Below, piece by piece: positions 18,314 through 26,628 of a stretch of DNA of 64,000 bases. The notes under the pieces are model-generated. The model was not told the origin of the DNA. It did not search any database and saw only the letters and a program-made list of their open reading frames with translations. Position 1 is the stretch's first letter, and the number at the start of each line of letters is the position of its first letter. The DNA comes from Hamadaea tsunoensis DSM 44101 (GTDB lineage: Bacteria; Actinomycetota; Actinomycetes; Mycobacteriales; Micromonosporaceae): assembly GCF_000428945.1 (NCBI RefSeq), contig NZ_AUAX01000014.1:186001-250000 (forward strand), written 5' to 3'. Position numbers and translations under genes: made by a program.

Positions 18314-19443
18314 AACGCCTCCCACAGATTCGGTCCGCGTGTCTGCAGAGCACGGGTCAACAGCCGGTTGCGGTACTCGTCGGACACCCCGGTGTACAAC
18401 GCGGTGGTGGAGGCGTAGGCGTGGCCGGCCTGCTCCTGCACGAACCGCTCGGGATACCCGAACTCGATCAAGTGCGTGACGTAGGAGTGCCGCAGGCAGT
18501 GCAGGTCCAGTGCCGGGTCCAGGCCGGCCGCCTCCCGGGCGGCGACGAACGCGTCGTTGAGGCTGCGCCACGACACCCGCTCATGGCGCTCGTTGACCCA
18601 CAACGCGGCGTGGCCGGCAGGCTGGAACCTGGGCCGCACCTCGTCCAGCCACTGCTGCAGCACCGCGACGATCCAGTCCATCTCCGGCACCAGCAACACC
18701 GTGCGGCGCTTGGGCGGACTGCCCCGCGACGACTTGCCCCAGCGCACCAGCGCAGCGCCGAACTGGCCGAAGTCCGGCACCCGCGGATTGCGACGAAGAT
18801 CGGCCAGATCCAGACCCCACGCCTCGCGGCGCCGAAGACCGAACGCATACACCGTCTTGAGCATCGCCGAGTCCCGCTGCGCAGCCAGGCCACCTTTGCG
18901 GCCCCGGGACCTGATCACCTCGACCCGCCCATCTGCGGCATCGAACAACGCCTGGACCTCGTCATAGGTCAGCGGGCGCCGACCCGGCCGGCCCTCGTAC
19001 TCTGAGACGTGCGCGATGGTGTTCCACTCGCCCAGAACCTGCCGCGGAGCACGCCCGAACCGCTCCTCGCACAGCTGCTGCCACTCGTAGCGCGGATCGG
19101 TGACGTATTCCAAGAACAACTGGATGCCGTTGAGGTACGCCCTGGCCGTCGAGTACACGATTGGCTTCGGGCCACCCCGCAGGTGATCGACGAACGCCTC
19201 GACCTCTGCTGCGCTCCACTCCCACGGGTACTGATTGGCAAAACGCGACAGCCGCCTCACCAGGTCCACGCGTCGCCGGATGGTCTCCGCCTTCAAAAAC
19301 CGCACCCGCTGCTGCCGTGACCAGCCCTCCAGCATGGCCTCCAGCACCGCCGGCGCCGGATCGAGAAAGACAACTCCCGATGACGGCAACAGATTGGGGG
19401 CGACGGTCGAGGCGGCCAGCTCCTTCATGGTTGCATTAAACAC
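18310..19443 (-). CDS. Tyrosine recombinase, catalytically complete
   Basis: A 377-residue phage-integrase-type recombinase and first gene of the three-gene module. An N-terminal SAM-like core-binding domain occupies about residues 35-150. The catalytic residues are all present: R204 in FGLRRREAWGLDL, H315/R318 in HCLRHSY, H341 and the nucleophile Y350 in HAYASTTALYTGVS. The start may be GTG 19443 or ATG 19428; neither has a clear ribosome site, so a leaderless mRNA is possible. It lies about 140 bp from the right end of the insertion and is the likely enzyme that moved it. It is on the same strand as the interrupted host gene. Confidence 0.92.
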   Translation of the reverse strand: MFNATMKELAASTVAPNLLPSSGVVFLDPAPAVLEAMLEGWSRQQRVRFLKAETIRRRVDLVRRLSRFANQYPWEWSAAEVEAFVDHLRGGPKPIVYSTARAYLNGIQLFLEYVTDPRYEWQQLCEERFGRAPRQVLGEWNTIAHVSEYEGRPGRRPLTYDEVQALFDAADGRVEVIRSRGRKGGLAAQRDSAMLKTVYAFGLRRREAWGLDLADLRRNPRVPDFGQFGAALVRWGKSSRGSPPKRRTVLLVPEMDWIVAVLQQWLDEVRPRFQPAGHAALWVNERHERVSWRSLNDAFVAAREAAGLDPALDLHCLRHSYVTHLIEFGYPERFVQEQAGHAYASTTALYTGVSDEYRNRLLTRALQTRGPNLWEAL

Positions 19444-19562
19444 AACATTGCGTCGTTAGTGACGGTATGACCCATTCGAGCCAGGCTAGCGGCGCGCCAT
19501 GGTCACTCGAGCGGCTGATCCCAGTCGTCACCCGCCATGCGAAGCAGTTGCATCGGAAGCAA

Positions 19563-19586
19563 CTCCGCTCGTATACCCTCCCAGCG
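19563..19586 (-). repeat. Right terminal inverted repeat of the insertion
   Basis: On the reverse strand it reads inward CGCTGGGAGGGTATACGAGC followed by GGAG. About 18 of 22 aligned positions match the left end with one 2-nt gap. It sits exactly where the N-terminal half of the OLD-like gene loses similarity to its family. Confidence 0.6.
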
Positions 19587-20222
19587 CACGGCGTGACGGA
19601 TGCGGTCAAACTGCTGCTCTGCCTTCTCGTCGTCCTCGTCCATGACCGGCAGCGCCGTCTCCAGCCAAGCGTCGAGCTTGGCGGCGAAGGTGCCGGTCAG
19701 GCGCCGGGCTCCGGCCACTCCCGTGATCAGCGGGTTCAAGGCGGCGACGACCGGTTCCCCGCCCTCCTGCTTCGACAGGTGCGCCTTGAGCCGGGTGATG
19801 CCCTTCTCGATGTCGGCGAAAGTACGCCAGCCAGCCACGCCGGGAAGCCACCACTTTCGCTGCTGATCGAGGTACCTCGTCACCTGCCACGTCTTGGCAT
19901 TGGCGAACACCACTGGGTCGATGGCCTGCAATACGGCCAGATCGTCCGGCTCCAGCGTGAAGGTGGCAACAGCGACCTTCACATCGCTGGGATCGACAGC
20001 GCCCGTAGTGATCTCGGTGTACCGGGCGCGGGGATAGTCGCGCAGCGGGTCAAGCTCGCAGTCGGTTCCGTCGGGCAGGTTGACCGTCTGCAGTGCCTTG
20101 AGCAACGCGGTCTTACCCGCCTCGTTCGCGCCGACGGCGATCGTCTTGTCCGCCTCGACCTCCCACTCCGTGGAGTCGTTGACCGAGCGATAGTCACGGA
20201 CATGTGCCTTGAGCAGCTTCAA
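19587..20222 (-). pseudogene. OLD-like ATPase, N-terminal half with Walker A, split by insertion
   Basis: The reverse frame starts at a TTG (20222) with GAGGAGG just upstream and begins MKLLKAHVRDYRSVNDSTEW, the usual opening of OLD/RecF-type ATPases. Walker A GANEAGKT is at residues 31-38. The frame continues through LDPLRDYPRARY to FDRIRHAV, then runs into the insertion and stops at 19503. It has no Walker B, signature or nuclease domain. Those are found in the separate half at 6074-7462. The start is preferred over the upstream extension to 20432, whose translation is not protein-like. Confidence 0.85.
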
Positions 20223-20397
20223 TGCGCCCTCCTCGGGCGAGAGAGGCCCAGGCCCGGCCGACAGGACGGCGAAGATCACAGCTTCGCGGCGATCGGCCGT
20301 CCAGGTGTGCTCAGCGGGGTATGGTCCTGACACCACATCAAGGAGTGGCCCCGGCGTTCGTCGCCCGTACGCGGCGCGTCCCGGGGTCCTTCTGTTT

Positions 20398-20643
20398 CTA
20401 ACGCCGCTCAGAATAACTCCGTGTGCCGACAATCTGCGTACGAGTATCGACCCTCACCGAAATGATCATGTCCGATGTGGCGTTGAACTGGTAGAACGCC
20501 TCCGTCACGCACGCGACCTGTGTCGCGCCCCCGGTTGCGTACCGTAATCGTGGATCAGTCGCTTGCGACGGGCTTGGCGCTCGGCCCCACCGGGCCAGGG
20601 GCGCCCACAGGTACGTCTCGGTGGCGTAGGTCTTGGTCCTCAT
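20398..20643 (-). CDS. Small hypothetical protein (81 aa)
   Basis: The frame begins MRTKTYATETYLWAPLARWG five bases after the stop of the preceding small membrane-protein gene, so the two are likely co-transcribed. The C-terminal half looks like a beta-strand-rich domain (VACVTEAFYQFNATSDMIIS). No family is recognised and there is no clear ribosome site. It precedes the OLD-like N-terminal half by 175 bp and may share its transcript. Confidence 0.5.
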   Translation of the reverse strand: MRTKTYATETYLWAPLARWGRAPSPSQATDPRLRYATGGATQVACVTEAFYQFNATSDMIISVRVDTRTQIVGTRSYSERR

Positions 20644-20648
20644 AGAAG

Positions 20649-20897
20649 TTAGCGTCCAACGATGCTGTTCAGCGTCACGATACTTGCGCCTCCGGCAGTG
20701 AGGCCGGCGAGGACCGCGGTGGCCCACGGCTGTCCGGCCAAGGCCGTGAGGGTGCCGACGGCGACGGCGATCAGCGCCGCTGTCGTGAGGATGAGCAAGG
20801 TGCGGACGCTCAGGAGTGCGCGCGGGCTTACCGGCCGCGACGGCGTTGCCTTTGTGGATGCGGTCACGGCACAGGACGCTATTGGATGTCGGGGCAT
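20649..20897 (-). CDS. Small two-helix membrane protein
   Basis: The C-terminal part of this frame contains two predicted membrane helices (LLILTTAALIAVAVGTLTAL and TAVLAGLTAGGASIVTL) separated by a short loop. The start is uncertain: ATG 20897 gives 82 residues, other starts are possible. It is followed closely by another small gene. Small two-helix membrane proteins occur on actinomycete conjugative elements and in defence modules; no specific family is claimed. Confidence 0.5.
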   Translation of the reverse strand: MPRHPIASCAVTASTKATPSRPVSPRALLSVRTLLILTTAALIAVAVGTLTALAGQPWATAVLAGLTAGGASIVTLNSIVGR

Positions 20898-20934
20898 TGT
20901 CGAACGGCTTCTGACCTGCGCTATTGGGTCCATT

Positions 20935-20944
20935 GATGTACATC
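20935..20944. promoter_or_regulatory. GATGTACATC palindrome between divergent genes
   Basis: A perfect 10-bp palindrome sits between the divergent small membrane gene and the small HTH gene, next to a TTGACA hexamer reading leftward. It is a plausible operator for the adjacent HTH protein. Confidence 0.4.
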
Positions 20945-20960
20945 GTGTCAACATTTGTTG

Positions 20961-21314
20961 ATGGCGCGCCATCTTCCAGACCCATACCGGATCGTCGAGG
21001 GAACGACGTTACGGGTGGCCGTTCAGCGGCTCGCCGAGCGGGCGGCCCGAGAGCGCCGTGATACGACATTGCGGGCGCTGGCGGACCTGCGCGCAGCCGT
21101 CGAGTCGTGCATCGCGGCGGAGGTTCAAAGGCGAAGTCGCTACCCGAGCGAGGCTGAGGAACTACTTGACAGTGTGATGGGATTACCCATCTCGAAGCTC
21201 ACCTGGCGCGAGATAGGTGACGATCTCGGCGTGTCAGCTCAGGCCGCCCATCGGCGGTACGGTGGGCGTGCCGATGACCCGAGCGGCCCCACGACAGAAT
21301 CGGTCTCTGAATGA
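20961..21314 (+). CDS. Small HTH protein (sigma-region-4-like)
   Basis: A 117-residue protein starting at ATG 20961; two in-frame TTG codons lie just upstream. The middle is helical (LADLRAAVESCIAAEVQRRS). The C-terminal part has an HTH of the sigma region 4 or AsnC/Trp type (LTWREIGDDLGVSAQAAHRR). Proteins of this size and shape are common in actinomycete genomes and mobile elements. The palindrome upstream may be its own operator. Role unknown. Confidence 0.65.
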   Translation: MARHLPDPYRIVEGTTLRVAVQRLAERAARERRDTTLRALADLRAAVESCIAAEVQRRSRYPSEAEELLDSVMGLPISKLTWREIGDDLGVSAQAAHRRYGGRADDPSGPTTESVSE

Positions 21315-21402
21315 TCAAGGGCAAGCCTCGCCATCACATCTAGCTGCTGCCCTACACACTGTCACCGACGAAACTGGAACGACCTGTCTGGGAAGACGAA
21401 GA

Positions 21403-22230
21403 TCAGCCACCGAGGAGGCTGTGGTCGTGCCCCCGGAACGGGCTCGCGGTGTGCAGCCGTCGTGACGCATCGTCGAGGGCTGGCAGCTTGCGAAGCAGCC
21501 GGGCGTCGTCAGGATGCGCGACGACATATTGAGCCGCGTCGTGCCAGGTGGCGGCGTTCATCCACCGTACCCATGATGGCCGAAGAGTTCGGTGGTCGAT
21601 GGTTCCAGTCTGTCCGCGGTCGAGCCAGCCAATCATGGCGAGCCGGCCGTTGAGGGGAACGTGCAAGGCGCGTCCCGGCCGGTCTTGTTCGCCGAAGTAG
21701 ATCCAGCCCCTGTCATTGAGGACGAAGCGGTGCGCGTCTTGTGGGCTGTGAACGAAGCGCCAGCGGAAGCCGCGAACCTGGTGGCGGGCTCGGCCGAGCA
21801 CGTCGAGGCGTTCGAGGTGTACCTGGTCGCCAGTCACAAGAGGCATGTCGAGTTCGGTGCGCCAACGGTTGACAGCGTCACCGAATTCAGGGTGCCGAAC
21901 GCCGATCATGGCCACGTAGTCGGCGAGTACGGCGTGGGCGTGAGCATCATCTAGCCGGGTGTCCGCTTTCTCAATCGCCGCAGGCACGACTTCCTCCAGA
22001 GGCGCCCATGCCTGATCGACGTGGTCGCGGTGCATACCGGTCGGCGGGTCTGTCAGGCGGTACATGCCGTTGTGATACCCGATGTTCTTCGCAGTTGTGG
22101 GGCGCGGTTCCGCCCACTCGCGTCGTCGCCAGATAACGAGCGCGTCACGTCGGCTGCCACTGGGGCCTGCGGCCGTCCCGAAGCCGCCGATGACAGTGGC
22201 GGGCTGGAAGTGTTGCCGGGTTCCGGTCAT
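21403..22230 (-). CDS. DUF4238-like protein
   Basis: A 275-residue protein beginning MTGTRQHFQPATVIGGFG. This resembles the start of DUF4238 proteins, where a His/Pro-rich N-terminus is followed by a helical body. Other features are NIGYHNGMYR, ADYVAMIGVRHPEF and RWRFVHSPQDAHRFVLNDRG. DUF4238 genes are often seen in variable genomic islands and their biochemical role is not established. It precedes the large nuclease-domain gene on the same strand across a 455-bp gap, so it is not tightly linked. The family assignment is from memory of the N-terminal pattern. Confidence 0.6.
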   Translation of the reverse strand: MTGTRQHFQPATVIGGFGTAAGPSGSRRDALVIWRRREWAEPRPTTAKNIGYHNGMYRLTDPPTGMHRDHVDQAWAPLEEVVPAAIEKADTRLDDAHAHAVLADYVAMIGVRHPEFGDAVNRWRTELDMPLVTGDQVHLERLDVLGRARHQVRGFRWRFVHSPQDAHRFVLNDRGWIYFGEQDRPGRALHVPLNGRLAMIGWLDRGQTGTIDHRTLRPSWVRWMNAATWHDAAQYVVAHPDDARLLRKLPALDDASRRLHTASPFRGHDHSLLGG

Positions 22231-22685
22231 GGTGCAGGGGTCTCCGGGGGCTAGGGCAACGATTCTCGCTCGGGCTGCGGCCCCGGGGCGGGGCAGGACA
22301 CCGAGTGGTCGGACGGCGAGGGGTCAGTCTACGGTTGTCAGGTCTAGGCTGCCGAGGATTCTTGTCCGATTCACCGAGGTGACTCCGTCGGCGGTTAAGC
22401 CGTCCGATACAAAGTCGATCATGAGGGTCATGACCCGGACGGTGAATACGCTCAATCTCAGCTGCGAGTTGTGAGCTTTCTGCTGACCACCTCGGCTGAC
22501 CCGGTGCTGGTCGCCGGCGGCTCTTCAGTAGTCGCCGTGGATGATCAAAGTGATCCTTCGTTCATGCCGACCCCGCTGCCGATGCGTACGAGATCTACCC
22601 GGCGATCACGCCGACCGTCCTGCTCACGGTCACCCATCTTCCGACCTTGGGATCCCCCAAGGGCCTGGCTGGCAGAGCAAGGGTG
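22231..22685. other. Gap between DUF4238-like and nuclease-domain genes
   Basis: No clear gene. A short reverse frame around 22330-22440 (MTLMIDFVSDGLTADGVTSV) is protein-like but has no ribosome site and may be a fragment. No terminator hairpin stands out. Confidence 0.3.
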
Positions 22686-25600
22686 TCACTGTGCTCGCGC
22701 TGGGCCGCTGTCCGGGTCGAGAGGGTTGTCGAGTACGTCGGCGAGCAGGCCGGGGATCGTGAACGGGACTTTCGGATCCTTGGTGTAGGCGGTTGGCTCG
22801 ATGTCTCGGGTGATGATCAGCGGAAGTGCGCGCCATGATCGGCCGTCGGTCACGCCACATGCGCGGGCGGCTGCTTCCGGGTGCTGCTGGATTTGCTCGA
22901 CTTTGTCGAGCAGTTTGGGGATGAATCGCTTGCGTCCGTGGGTGAACTTGCGGATGTGGTCTCGCATGGTGGCGACGCTGTAGGGGGTTGCGAGGTCCTT
23001 GACCTCGCAGACCCACAGTCGTGAGGTGTTGGGATCGGCGATGAGTATGTCGATCTCGCCGACCGGGTTCGGGATGCCTTCGGCGTGCTGTTCATGCTGT
23101 GAGAATTGGAAGCGGTGTGGGAGGCGGGCGGCTGCGACGATGTCGCGTACGGTGCGCTCGAGTTCTCGGTTGCGGTCTTGGCGGTGTTCGACCATGGCGT
23201 TGACGACGACGGGCGGCAGTGCTGGTTGGGGCAGCCGGGCTGTGACGAGATAGCTGTTGTGGAGCTGTTGGGCTGCGTATATTAGCCACGGCATGAGCAG
23301 AATTTGGCCGTCGACGGCCACGAGCGGCCGGGTGGCCAGCCGGTGCGTTCGGCGTTCAACGTCGAGGAACCGTCGGGCGCCGTAGCTTCGCAGCTCTTCG
23401 GTGTCGATCTGAAGTAGACGCAGCGCCGCCTCGATTTGGGTGCGTGGAACGTCCGACCACGCAGTGGTCTCCCGGAGCAGATCGTCTACCTCCACCATTG
23501 CTACGCCATCGTCGTCGGTCGGCCAGTCGACGGCGGTGCCGAGTACGGCGGCGATGCCGTCGAGACCTGTGCCCACGGTGCTGGCCAGCAACGTGTCGAC
23601 CTGCAGGAGGGATGGTTCGGCGAATGTGTGCAATGGCTGAAACGAGCTAGGTTCGCGCTGCTGGTCGCGGCGGGGAAGGAAAGCTCCTTCGGGACTAGCC
23701 TGCTGGCCCAGATTCTGCACGGACCACGGCTCTTGGGCGGCGAGCGTGATGAGATGATCACGCTGAGCGCGATGATATTTCGGGAGGTCAATGTCGATCG
23801 GCGCGTCCTCTTCATCGGCCGCGGCATCGCCAGGTCGTTCGCGTTCGTTGTCCGCGATGTCTGGCTGAATGAAGTAGGCGCCGTGGCTGTCGACGTCGAC
23901 TCGGAGGCGGTGAAGGCCCCGTCTGAAACCGTCGTCGGTCGCGGCGGCGAGGATGAATAGCTCGGCGAGCGCAGCAAGTTCCCCAAGCTCGAGTGCATCG
24001 GGGGTGCGGGTGCCTGTCGGCGGCTCGGCGATCACCGCCTCCAACAGGACCTGCAAGGCCAATACGTTCGTAGGAAGGTCATCGTCGCGGAAGGCGTCGT
24101 GCCAGTTCGGCGCCCACGGCCCGGATAGCGCGTGCACGATCTGATGAGCCCGGCGCTGGTAGGTGGCTTGCGCAGCGTTGAGTCGGGCCGCCACCATGCG
24201 TACCAGGGAGGAGCCGCACCCGGCAATCCGGTCCTGCAGGACGGCCTCGATCGTCGGCAGGATTTCGTTTCGGCACATAGCGTGTGCCTTGGCGTCGAAG
24301 TAGGTGCCAGGAATGACACGAGGCCGCAGCTGATCGGCGACAGCGCGCATGGCGCGCCACCGAATCGCTGGCGTCCGCGGCAGGGTGTCGATCTCGGCCA
24401 CCTTCGGCCGGCCGTCGCTGACTGTGTGCAGCGTCATGAGCGGGCCGACCTCACGCCATGCCTCACGGAACACCGCGGCTGGTGTTCCAGGTCGGTCCTC
24501 TCGACCCGCCCGGATCCTGCGAACGAGTTCGTGAAGAGCGATGCCCAGCACGTCGTGGGCGCTCACCGGATCTGTGATGAGGAGTCCGAGAACGTCGGGA
24601 CCGATGACGATCTGCAGTAGAGCTTGCTCTGGTGCACACCCCACCCGCACGCCGTGTCCGCGGTCCGGATCGGGTGGCAGATCCGGCGTAAGGCCCAGCG
24701 CGATCGTCACGGGCGCGTCTGCGAGACGGAAATGCGCGGCGATCGTCTCATGGCGAGTGATGCAGTAGCGGACGGCGTCGGCGAGTCCCATGACGGTGTC
24801 GATGTCCAGGCGCAGCGGCGCTGCGTCGGAGCCGTCGATGAGGATGACCAGGGCCGGGTCGGTGTTGACTAGGGCAATGGTCCCGTTCGGCGTGGTGAGC
24901 AGGTTGGCGACGCTGTCGGTGTCGAGGCGCGCGGCCGGCCAGTCGCGGTGCTCGGGTAGGCCCGCTGCGGCGAGGACTGCATCGAACGGTTCCCACTCGG
25001 CCGCCTGCACCCAGGTTGGGTCGTAGTCGGCTTCCGCGATATATAGGGCCGTTTCCTCGGCGGGTTGCTTCTCGTCCAGCCGTCCGCTGTCGGGATCGGC
25101 CGGGAGCCCGATGCGTCCCCAGTCCCGCCACGCTGTCCACGCGTCGAGGATGTCCTGGAAGACGACAAGACCATGACCGGGGTGTTCGCCGAGGTCCTGC
25201 AGGAAACATTCAACAGCGGCCAAGTCACCAGCGGCGGCGTCGACGAGCTCGACGAATTCTTCGATATGAAGACGAATGACATCACGCACGTGATGGAGGT
25301 TGATGACCAACGGGCCGCCGTACAGCACCACGTTGACCCGGTTGCCGGCGTCCGCGGCCTCGGCCGCAACCGAAGGGCTCAGATCTTGGCCGAGCAGGTA
25401 CCGGGTGCGTGGCTCGTCCTGCGTTGGCAGGTCGAGTTGGTCGGTAGCCTCCTGGATCGCATCAGTGAAGTCGGCCGAATTCAAGGCGCTCGCTACCGCG
25501 ATCACCGTTCGCAGTCCAAAAACGGTCGGTGTGCCGCTGAGGTCAAGCTCTGGTGGTGCCGACCGGTCCACAGCCTGCTTGGAGAAAATCGCGACGGCGT

Positions 25601-26507
25601 GCCCATATGTCAGAGCCCGCAGCCGGTCAGCATCGGCGTCGCCGATCTCAGGGTGACGTAGCAGAATGTCTGCCGCCGCGTTCAAGGCGTCGATTGTCAA
25701 GCTGGCCGGGACGGGGAACACCGTTCCGGCCGAGCGCAGCCGGAGGACCGCTCCCAGCAACGGTAGGCCCGGCGTGTCGTTGAACGACGCCATGCCGACA
25801 TCGCAGGTGAGCCAAGCCAATGCCAAGGCCGCGCGCTCAGGTCGGCTGCACCGGTTCGTCAGCTGCTGTTCGTCTCGGTGCGCAGCCATGGATTGCGCAA
25901 CGGCTTCCACCTCGGCCGTCGACACCACCGGTATGTTGAGAGAGTCGGCCGCCTTTTCGTCGGACGTAGCGACCCAAGCTGCGGCCAGCCTACAGACGAT
26001 GTCGTCGCCGTGGGCCAGAACTACTTCGATCACGTCGGTCAGAGTGAACCCGACGGCCCGCAACAGGGTGCTGTCGACGGCTCGGGCCGTCGTGTCGAGT
26101 CGCCGCAACGTCATAAGTGGATAGAGGTTGTCGCCGGGGTGCAGCCGCCAGCGGCCGCCGGCGATACTGAACCCGACTGACTGCCGTGGATCATTCGTTG
26201 CTCCGGACGGCTCCACAGCATGACCTATGACCTCGACGGCTGCATCTACAAGCTCGGCAAGATCTGGGTATGTAGCCGGCCGGCTACCGGTGGGCGGCAT
26301 GCTGACCGCCCGGAACCACAGCAGCGTGAGGTGCCGCTGCCACGGCCGTGTCCATGGCGCGTCGATCGCGGCACCCAGCAGCGGGATAATCGAATCTGCC
26401 GTGAACCTTCGCAGCGCCCTATCGATTGCAGCCCAGCCAGCAGCATCCCCAGCAAGAGCAGACTCGCCGGGACCGTCAGCGTCGCCATCAGCCATGGCGT
26501 CCATCAT
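22686..26507 (-). CDS. Giant hypothetical protein with C-terminal PD-(D/E)XK nuclease domain
   Basis: A protein of about 1273 residues. Most of it is helical and unrecognised (segments such as LYPLMTLRRLDTTARAVDST and HDVLGIALHELVRRI). The last 170 residues contain the restriction-endonuclease-like signature GEIDIL (near residue 1150), 15-20 residues, then VCEVKDL (near 1166), with downstream basic helices. That is the D...ExK arrangement of PD-(D/E)XK nucleases. Starts GTG/ATG/ATG in tandem at 26510-26502 follow TTAGGTG. Giant proteins with a terminal nuclease domain in variable islands are often antiviral. That role is inference; the nuclease fold is well supported by the motif. Confidence 0.75.
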   Translation of the reverse strand: MMDAMADGDADGPGESALAGDAAGWAAIDRALRRFTADSIIPLLGAAIDAPWTRPWQRHLTLLWFRAVSMPPTGSRPATYPDLAELVDAAVEVIGHAVEPSGATNDPRQSVGFSIAGGRWRLHPGDNLYPLMTLRRLDTTARAVDSTLLRAVGFTLTDVIEVVLAHGDDIVCRLAAAWVATSDEKAADSLNIPVVSTAEVEAVAQSMAAHRDEQQLTNRCSRPERAALALAWLTCDVGMASFNDTPGLPLLGAVLRLRSAGTVFPVPASLTIDALNAAADILLRHPEIGDADADRLRALTYGHAVAIFSKQAVDRSAPPELDLSGTPTVFGLRTVIAVASALNSADFTDAIQEATDQLDLPTQDEPRTRYLLGQDLSPSVAAEAADAGNRVNVVLYGGPLVINLHHVRDVIRLHIEEFVELVDAAAGDLAAVECFLQDLGEHPGHGLVVFQDILDAWTAWRDWGRIGLPADPDSGRLDEKQPAEETALYIAEADYDPTWVQAAEWEPFDAVLAAAGLPEHRDWPAARLDTDSVANLLTTPNGTIALVNTDPALVILIDGSDAAPLRLDIDTVMGLADAVRYCITRHETIAAHFRLADAPVTIALGLTPDLPPDPDRGHGVRVGCAPEQALLQIVIGPDVLGLLITDPVSAHDVLGIALHELVRRIRAGREDRPGTPAAVFREAWREVGPLMTLHTVSDGRPKVAEIDTLPRTPAIRWRAMRAVADQLRPRVIPGTYFDAKAHAMCRNEILPTIEAVLQDRIAGCGSSLVRMVAARLNAAQATYQRRAHQIVHALSGPWAPNWHDAFRDDDLPTNVLALQVLLEAVIAEPPTGTRTPDALELGELAALAELFILAAATDDGFRRGLHRLRVDVDSHGAYFIQPDIADNERERPGDAAADEEDAPIDIDLPKYHRAQRDHLITLAAQEPWSVQNLGQQASPEGAFLPRRDQQREPSSFQPLHTFAEPSLLQVDTLLASTVGTGLDGIAAVLGTAVDWPTDDDGVAMVEVDDLLRETTAWSDVPRTQIEAALRLLQIDTEELRSYGARRFLDVERRTHRLATRPLVAVDGQILLMPWLIYAAQQLHNSYLVTARLPQPALPPVVVNAMVEHRQDRNRELERTVRDIVAAARLPHRFQFSQHEQHAEGIPNPVGEIDILIADPNTSRLWVCEVKDLATPYSVATMRDHIRKFTHGRKRFIPKLLDKVEQIQQHPEAAARACGVTDGRSWRALPLIITRDIEPTAYTKDPKVPFTIPGLLADVLDNPLDPDSGPARAQ

Positions 26508-26628
26508 CACCTAACTCGTGCGCCTATCCCGAGCGGTTTCCTCCGGGGAGGATCCCGATGTCGCGCCTGACACGAGCGTACGGACGATGTGGCCCGACCG
26601 TGTCTGCGCTACAAGCGGAGCTGTGCCT

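Larger units (their letters stand above)
7463..19586. mobile_element. 12.1-kb insertion with recombinase trio and metallopeptidase cargo
   Basis: The segment separates two halves of one OLD-like gene that rejoin in frame. Its ends are imperfect inverted repeats reading inward (left GCGGAGCGTATATATTCGGA, right GGGAGGGTATACGAGCGGA). No clear target duplication is seen. The right end carries a three-gene coupled operon with a full tyrosine recombinase as its first gene. The interior carries a LAL regulator and a secreted double metallopeptidase. The left 1.6 kb holds degraded sequence. The exact crossover bases are uncertain by a few nucleotides. I know no named element with this gene order. Confidence 0.75.

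Noticed and set aside
18314-18571. Longer version of the small HTH gene
   Set aside because: The extension lies antagonistically inside the recombinase gene; the GTGA overlap start at 18313 is the natural one.
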